64,000 nt of DNA from Flavobacterium xueshanense (GTDB lineage Bacteria > Bacteroidota > Bacteroidia > Flavobacteriales > Flavobacteriaceae), in NCBI RefSeq assembly GCF_900112975.1, contig NZ_FONQ01000001.1:186001-250000 (forward strand). The letters run 5' to 3'. The notes under the pieces were generated by a model. That model searched no databases. It saw only the letters and a program-made list of their open reading frames with translations, and was not told the origin of the DNA. This document shows positions 59,340-64,000 of this stretch, in pieces (the first letter of the stretch is position 1; the number at the start of each line of letters is the position of its first letter). A program made the position numbers and the translations under genes.

Positions 59340-62150
59340 TTATTTTTTTTCCGGCATTAGTATTCCAATTACTTTATCTTTTGTAAGGTATTTTTTTGCA
59401 ATATCTTGCATATCCTTAGCCGTTACCGAATTGACCGTTTCTTCAAATTTCAAAACTTCTTCAGCGCTGCTTCCATTCGTATAGGATTTAGTAAAATTAG
59501 ACAACCAATATCTATTTTCTTTACTATCTTTTCTGAAATCAGCCAGCTCCCCTTCTTTAAATTTAGCCACATCTTTTTCATCTGGTCCCTTATCAATAAT
59601 GTTTTGAAGTTCTTTTAAAGCAGAAGCTGTCAATTTTTCAGCATTATCTGGTCCACATGGAAACCCAATTGAAAAGTTGTAGGATCCATTTGGAACTTTA
59701 TTTAAACTTCCTCGTGCCGAAACACCATAAACGCCACTTTCATTTTCACGTAATTGTTCAATTAGTTTTATTGTCAAAACTTCACCTAAAGCTTGCATAC
59801 TCATGGCATCTTTAGCAGAATATTTTGCATCTCCATAATACATAATAGTTACATTACTTTTAGGATCTGTTCCTTTATTAACCACTTTTTTCAAATCTCC
59901 TTTTAGCATTCTATATCCTAAATCTACTGCTTTCTCTTTTTTATTAGTAGTAGCCAAAGATGCTAAATATTTTACGGCATATGCTTCCATAATTTTATCG
60001 TCAATGTTTCCAACGAAATAAAACTCAAAATCAGCAGCGTTGGCAAAACGCTCTTTGTATTTAGTGTAGGCTAACTTGTAATCTGTTGCAGCCCACGACT
60101 GATCCGTCGGCATAATTCCGTTGAATCTTGGATTTTCTTTATTCAGATAAGTATAAAACTCTTGTTGAAAATAGTTTTGTGGTTGCGAAGCCATATTCTT
60201 AAAGAAACTAGACTGTTTTTGTTTAAAGCCTTCAAAAGCTTCAGGATCATAGTTCAAATCCGTGAAATAAGCATACGTCATTTGGAACAGATATTCTAAA
60301 TCCTTAGGAGTAGCATTCCCTCTTAAACCCTCAGTAGTTCCCCCTATATATGGATTTACTCTCGCTATTTTACCCGTCATAAATTTATTGATATCATTCA
60401 ATTTTAATCCGGAGAATCCGGCTTCCGCCAAAGCTCCATTTGCAAATTGAACTTTTTTCATATCTTCATTAGAATATAAATTAGATCCTCCAAGACTCAC
60501 TGCCTCAAAAAGAACCTCATCATTCTTAAAATCTGTATTTTTGTAAACTACTTTTACACCATTGGATAAAATTAAAGTCTTTGTTCCAATTTTAGCATTG
60601 CTTTCACGCTTAACAATAGTACCATTTTTAACTTCATTTCTTAATAAACTTGTAGCAACAACAGCATCTTCATAAGGCTTAATATCATCTGTATTGATTT
60701 TCAAAACCTCTAAAACTTGTTGTTCTGTAACTTTTTTCAAGCCTTCTTTTTCAGGACCAGTAAGAATAACAACACGGTTATCCTCTTTAACATAATCCTT
60801 AATCAAATTGTTTACATCCTTCAAATCAATCAAAGGCATCAATTGTTTCATCGTTTGATACGTCCATTCGATTCCGGGAACGGGCTCTTTTTCCAAGAAA
60901 TTAGATTGGTATTCTCCAACAAAATTCACGGAGTTGGTTTTATCTCTGTCATTGTACGCTTTTTCAATAGCAGCAAGAAATTCTGATTTAGAACGATCTA
61001 ATTCTCCTTGAGTAAATCCAAATTTCTTAGCTCTTTCATTTTCAGTCACCAACACTTTTAAAGCGCTTAATTGTTTATCTTCCTGAGACATCGCCAAAGA
61101 TTGATATGCTTTTTTATTTCGGGCAAAAGTTCCTCCGTAATACGAATATCCATAAGTAAATGGCGGTGTCGCTGAGTTAGTCAATTCACCCAATCGAGTA
61201 TTTAACAACGTTGAGAATAATCCCTCAACAATATAATTCTTAAAATCACCAACATTCACTACTGGTTTTGGAGCGCCGTAATCTTTGTACATCAATTGTA
61301 CTTGAGCGCTTGATGCTTCTTTATCACTTTCAACAGCTACAAAAGTTTCCTTATGATTAGGAACGTCATAAAATTTTCTAGGTTTTTCATTAGCTGGATT
61401 TTTATACCCTGAAAAATGAGAAATAATCTTCTGCTCCATGGCATCAACATCAATATCACCTACGACAATTACGCTCATCAAATTTGGACGGTACCAATCC
61501 TTGTAAAAGTTAATTAACGACTGGTGTTTGAATTTTTCTAAAACTTCTTTTTGACCAATTGGCAAACGCTCCGCGTAGTGGGATTCATGCATCATTTTTG
61601 AAATGTAGCGGCCCAACATTCTTTTTCCAGCTCCTAAACCTAACCTATATTCTTCCAAAACTACGCCTCTTTCTTTGTCGATTTCTTCAGGTGTCAAAAC
61701 TGTATTAAAAGCCCAATCTTCAATAATTTGAAATCCTTTTTCCAGTTTTTCAGGATTGTCTGATGGAATTGGTAAAAAATAAACTGTTTCATCAAAACTG
61801 GTGTAAGCATTTAAATGCTGTCCAAACTTTACACCGATACTCTGTAAATAATCAACCAATTGGTTTTTTGGAAAGCGCTTGGTTCCATTAAAACACATGT
61901 GCTCCATAAAATGCGCTAATCCTTGTTGGTCATCAGTTTCTAAAATAGATCCCGCATTGACGACTAAGCGCAAATCTACTTTGTTTTCCGGTTTGGCATT
62001 TTTCTTGATATAATAGGTTAATCCATTTTCCAATTTTCCAGTCTTCACGCTTGGATCAAAAGGAATGACTTTTGAATAATCCATTTGTTGGGCAAAAGCC
62101 GCTAATGGAAAAAGCAAAACGCCAAATACTAATTTGTTGATTTTTTTCAT
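59340..62150 (-). CDS. Secreted M16-family zinc protease (pitrilysin/PqqL type)
   Basis: Protein of 936 aa with a signal peptide ending AAFAQ. The inverted zinc motif HFMEH (about residues 78-82, GLAHFMEHMCFNGTKRFP) and the distal Glu region (ERGVVLEEYR) are present; an inactive second M16 domain makes up the C-terminal half. Members of this type act in the periplasm on small proteins or peptides; PqqL of E. coli cleaves ferredoxin. It is monocistronic with its own terminator, divergent from the T9SS plug gene. Confidence 0.93.
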   Translation of the reverse strand: MKKINKLVFGVLLFPLAAFAQQMDYSKVIPFDPSVKTGKLENGLTYYIKKNAKPENKVDLRLVVNAGSILETDDQQGLAHFMEHMCFNGTKRFPKNQLVDYLQSIGVKFGQHLNAYTSFDETVYFLPIPSDNPEKLEKGFQIIEDWAFNTVLTPEEIDKERGVVLEEYRLGLGAGKRMLGRYISKMMHESHYAERLPIGQKEVLEKFKHQSLINFYKDWYRPNLMSVIVVGDIDVDAMEQKIISHFSGYKNPANEKPRKFYDVPNHKETFVAVESDKEASSAQVQLMYKDYGAPKPVVNVGDFKNYIVEGLFSTLLNTRLGELTNSATPPFTYGYSYYGGTFARNKKAYQSLAMSQEDKQLSALKVLVTENERAKKFGFTQGELDRSKSEFLAAIEKAYNDRDKTNSVNFVGEYQSNFLEKEPVPGIEWTYQTMKQLMPLIDLKDVNNLIKDYVKEDNRVVILTGPEKEGLKKVTEQQVLEVLKINTDDIKPYEDAVVATSLLRNEVKNGTIVKRESNAKIGTKTLILSNGVKVVYKNTDFKNDEVLFEAVSLGGSNLYSNEDMKKVQFANGALAEAGFSGLKLNDINKFMTGKIARVNPYIGGTTEGLRGNATPKDLEYLFQMTYAYFTDLNYDPEAFEGFKQKQSSFFKNMASQPQNYFQQEFYTYLNKENPRFNGIMPTDQSWAATDYKLAYTKYKERFANAADFEFYFVGNIDDKIMEAYAVKYLASLATTNKKEKAVDLGYRMLKGDLKKVVNKGTDPKSNVTIMYYGDAKYSAKDAMSMQALGEVLTIKLIEQLRENESGVYGVSARGSLNKVPNGSYNFSIGFPCGPDNAEKLTASALKELQNIIDKGPDEKDVAKFKEGELADFRKDSKENRYWLSNFTKSYTNGSSAEEVLKFEETVNSVTAKDMQDIAKKYLTKDKVIGILMPEKK

Positions 62151-62317
62151 AAGGTTTGTTTATTTAAAGTAAAACTAGTTAGTTAGCAATTAAAAATAAC
62201 TTGGATTAAGATAAAATTAACAGATATTACGCACAAAAAAAATAGTGACCTAAAAACACATCATTTACCAAAAACAAAAGGTAATTGTTATATTTACCCA
62301 ATCATAAGTTCTAGACA

Positions 62318-63583
62318 ATGACGAAACCTTTTCTAAAAATAGCCTTTCTTATTCTCAGTGTATTTTTTTCCTGTTTTTCTTTTGCGCAAGCAGAAAAAGA
62401 AATCGCTCCTCCGTACCACATTAAGACTATTTTTTTTATTCAGAATAACCAAAATATAATTCCATTTTTAAAATTAGGAGAAGGATTTCAATTAGAATTT
62501 GATGATCTTTTTGGCAATGAAGCCAATTATTATTACGAAATAATTCATTGCGATTACAACTGGAACCCAACCGCAATCCCTAAAAATGAATACCTGGAAG
62601 GTTTTGACAATCAAAGAATTCAGGATTACACCAATTCATTCAACACTTTGCAAATCTACTCGCATTACAAATTAGCGATTCCAAATCAGTTTACGCAACA
62701 ATTAAAGATCAGCGGAAATTACATGATTAAAGTATTGGACGAAAACAAAGAAGTAGTGTTTTCCAGAAAATTTATTATCTATGAAGATTTGGTTACGGTT
62801 CCCATTCAGGTGAAAAGAGCGCGAACAGTAAGCAATATTGAAGCAAAACAAAATTTGGATTTCAGTATCAAATCAAATACAATTACGTTCCAAAATCCGC
62901 TGCGAAACGTCAAAGTGCTTGCGCTTCAAAACGGGCAATGGAAAACAGCTCTAAAAAACATTGCGCCTCAATACACCATTGGCAATGATTTAATTTACAA
63001 ATACGATAGCGAAACTCAGTTTTGGGCGGGAAACGAATTTCTATTTTTTGAAAACAAAGACATACGATCCGCAAGCAACAATGTAGCCCGAATCGATTCT
63101 AATACGCCCATTTATGGGTCATTTCTGTTTACCAGTGATGCAAGAGCAAACCAGCCTTACTCATTCACTCAAGATGTAAATGGCGGTTTTGTTATCAATA
63201 ATTTAAATGTAACGAAGAGCGAAATCGAAGCGGATTATGCCTGGGTATATTTCAGCCTTTCGGCACCCAGTTTCCGATTGAACAAAAACATTTATGTGAC
63301 CGGAATGTTCAATAATTACAACTTAAGTCCTGAATTTAAAATGGATTATAATTCGAAAAAGGGAATTTATGAGAAAGCCATTTTAATTAAACAAGGATTT
63401 ACAAATTTTCAATACACCATAGCGGATGACCAAGGAGTCATTGATCAGGAAAATGCAATAGACGGCAATTTCTACCAAACAGAAAATGAGTATACCATTC
63501 TAGTCTATTACAAAGAAAACATTGACAGATACGACAGAGTTGTTGGGAAAGGAATGGCGAGTTCCATAAATATAATTAACTAA
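62318..63583 (+). CDS. Type IX secretion system plug protein (DUF5103)
   Basis: Protein of 421 aa with a signal peptide ending CFSFAQ. Its blocks (PPYHIKTIFFIQNNQNIIPFLKLGEGFQLEFDDL, YYYEIIHCDYNWNPTAIPKNEYLEGFD, RDIRSASNNVARID-like, YVTGMFNNYNL...MDYN) match the DUF5103 / T9SS plug family. The plug closes the periplasmic side of the SprA/Sov translocon when no substrate is bound, so it links functionally to the T9SS-sorted protein in this window. Confidence 0.9.
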   Translation: MTKPFLKIAFLILSVFFSCFSFAQAEKEIAPPYHIKTIFFIQNNQNIIPFLKLGEGFQLEFDDLFGNEANYYYEIIHCDYNWNPTAIPKNEYLEGFDNQRIQDYTNSFNTLQIYSHYKLAIPNQFTQQLKISGNYMIKVLDENKEVVFSRKFIIYEDLVTVPIQVKRARTVSNIEAKQNLDFSIKSNTITFQNPLRNVKVLALQNGQWKTALKNIAPQYTIGNDLIYKYDSETQFWAGNEFLFFENKDIRSASNNVARIDSNTPIYGSFLFTSDARANQPYSFTQDVNGGFVINNLNVTKSEIEADYAWVYFSLSAPSFRLNKNIYVTGMFNNYNLSPEFKMDYNSKKGIYEKAILIKQGFTNFQYTIADDQGVIDQENAIDGNFYQTENEYTILVYYKENIDRYDRVVGKGMASSINIIN

Positions 63584-63600
63584 AAAAAGTTTTTTGACTT

Positions 63601-63633
63601 TTGACAAAAAGATACCATTTTTTTGTAAATTTG
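63601..63633 (+). promoter_or_regulatory. Promoter of apaG
   Basis: TTG (63601-63603), 22-bp spacer, TAAATTTG (63626-63633): a full match to the Bacteroidota housekeeping promoter, 31 bp before the ATG. Confidence 0.7.
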
Positions 63634-63664
63634 TCAATAATAATCACATATTCATCCATTTAAC

Positions 63665-64000
63665 ATGGTTTCTCAAATAACAAGAGGCATAAAAATTTCG
63701 GTATTGACTAGTTTTGAGGGTACTTACTTCAAAAACTACAAGATCCATTTTGCCTTTAGTTACGTAATCACAATCGAAAATCACAGTAAGGATTCTGTTC
63801 AGTTGATTTCCCGCCATTGGGAAATTTTTGATTCTTTAAATGAAATCGAAATTGTTGATGGCGAAGGAGTAATTGGAAAAAAACCAGTTTTAAAACCTGG
63901 TGAATTGCATACATACAGTTCAGGATGCTTATTGTCATCTCCTTATGGTGCCATGAAAGGGTATTTCAACATGATTAATTTTACCTCAACAAAAAACTTC
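63665..64000 (+). CDS. apaG: ApaG-domain protein (C-terminus beyond window)
   Basis: The frame opens at ATG 63665 and is still open at the window end (112 codons). The sequence shows the ApaG pattern: FAFSYVITIENHSKDSVQLISRHWEIFDS, EGVIGKKPVLKPGE and YSSGCLLSSPYGAMKGYF. The fold is fibronectin-III-like; in enterobacteria it is linked to Co2+/Mg2+ resistance and diadenosine phosphates, but the biochemical role is unclear. About 16 residues should remain outside the window. Confidence 0.93.
   Translation, partial: MVSQITRGIKISVLTSFEGTYFKNYKIHFAFSYVITIENHSKDSVQLISRHWEIFDSLNEIEIVDGEGVIGKKPVLKPGELHTYSSGCLLSSPYGAMKGYFNMINFTSTKNF

Overview
The window is a stretch of a gliding bacterium of the Bacteroidota, most likely a Flavobacterium. 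The DNA is strongly AT-rich. Promoters follow the Bacteroidota pattern TTG-N17-23-TAnnTTTG, and Shine-Dalgarno sequences are mostly absent. GldB, GldC, a type IX secretion (T9SS) plug protein and a T9SS-sorted lipase-like protein are all encoded. I saw no phage, plasmid, insertion sequence or CRISPR array; this is chromosomal core plus small lineage-specific clusters.

Layout. 1-15.2 kb (minus strand): an almost complete division and cell-wall (dcw) cluster in canonical order, mraZ-rsmH-ftsL-ftsI-murE-mraY-murD-ftsW-murG-murC-ftsQ-ftsA-ftsZ, with ftsZ cut by the window edge. A three-fold GTGGT repeat of 10-bp period lies in the mraZ promoter and looks like the MraZ operator. 15.4-19.9 kb: alpha/beta hydrolase and engB (plus), gldB-gldC (minus), nadE and an orphan LuxR-type response regulator (plus). 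20.0-27.5 kb (minus): dnaG without zinc ligands; an ECF sigma / membrane anti-sigma-like / beta-barrel operon with a hexanucleotide repeat upstream; polyprenyl synthase; rlmN. 27.6-36.1 kb: O-methyltransferase, PAP2 phosphatase and TatA-like protein, M1 peptidase with a DUF6702-like protein, four tandem secreted paralogues, and peptidase E.

36.2-46.1 kb: two identical tRNA-Gly(TCC) genes, a GNAT acetyltransferase pseudogene, two L,D-transpeptidase genes overlapping tail to tail, two tandem DUF5916 outer-membrane proteins, and gpmI. 46.3-54.6 kb (plus): a secreted leucine-rich-repeat protein with a potentially structured leader; a TetR / ABC / HlyD / TolC export operon whose ABC protein has lost most catalytic motifs; map; a GxxExxY gene between 28-bp inverted repeats; and a methyltransferase. 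54.7-64.0 kb: a large T9SS-sorted lipase-like protein, an intact lipoprotein and its broken duplicate, an M16 protease, the T9SS plug protein, and apaG (cut by the edge).

Themes. Envelope construction dominates: peptidoglycan precursor synthesis, septum assembly, L,D-crosslinking, isoprenoid lipid carrier supply and lipid phosphatase. A second theme is secretion and surface proteins. The strongest candidates for something not routinely annotated are the ABC exporter with a degenerate ATPase, the inverted-repeat-bounded GxxExxY unit, the predicted MraZ operator, and the sigma / anti-sigma / barrel operon.
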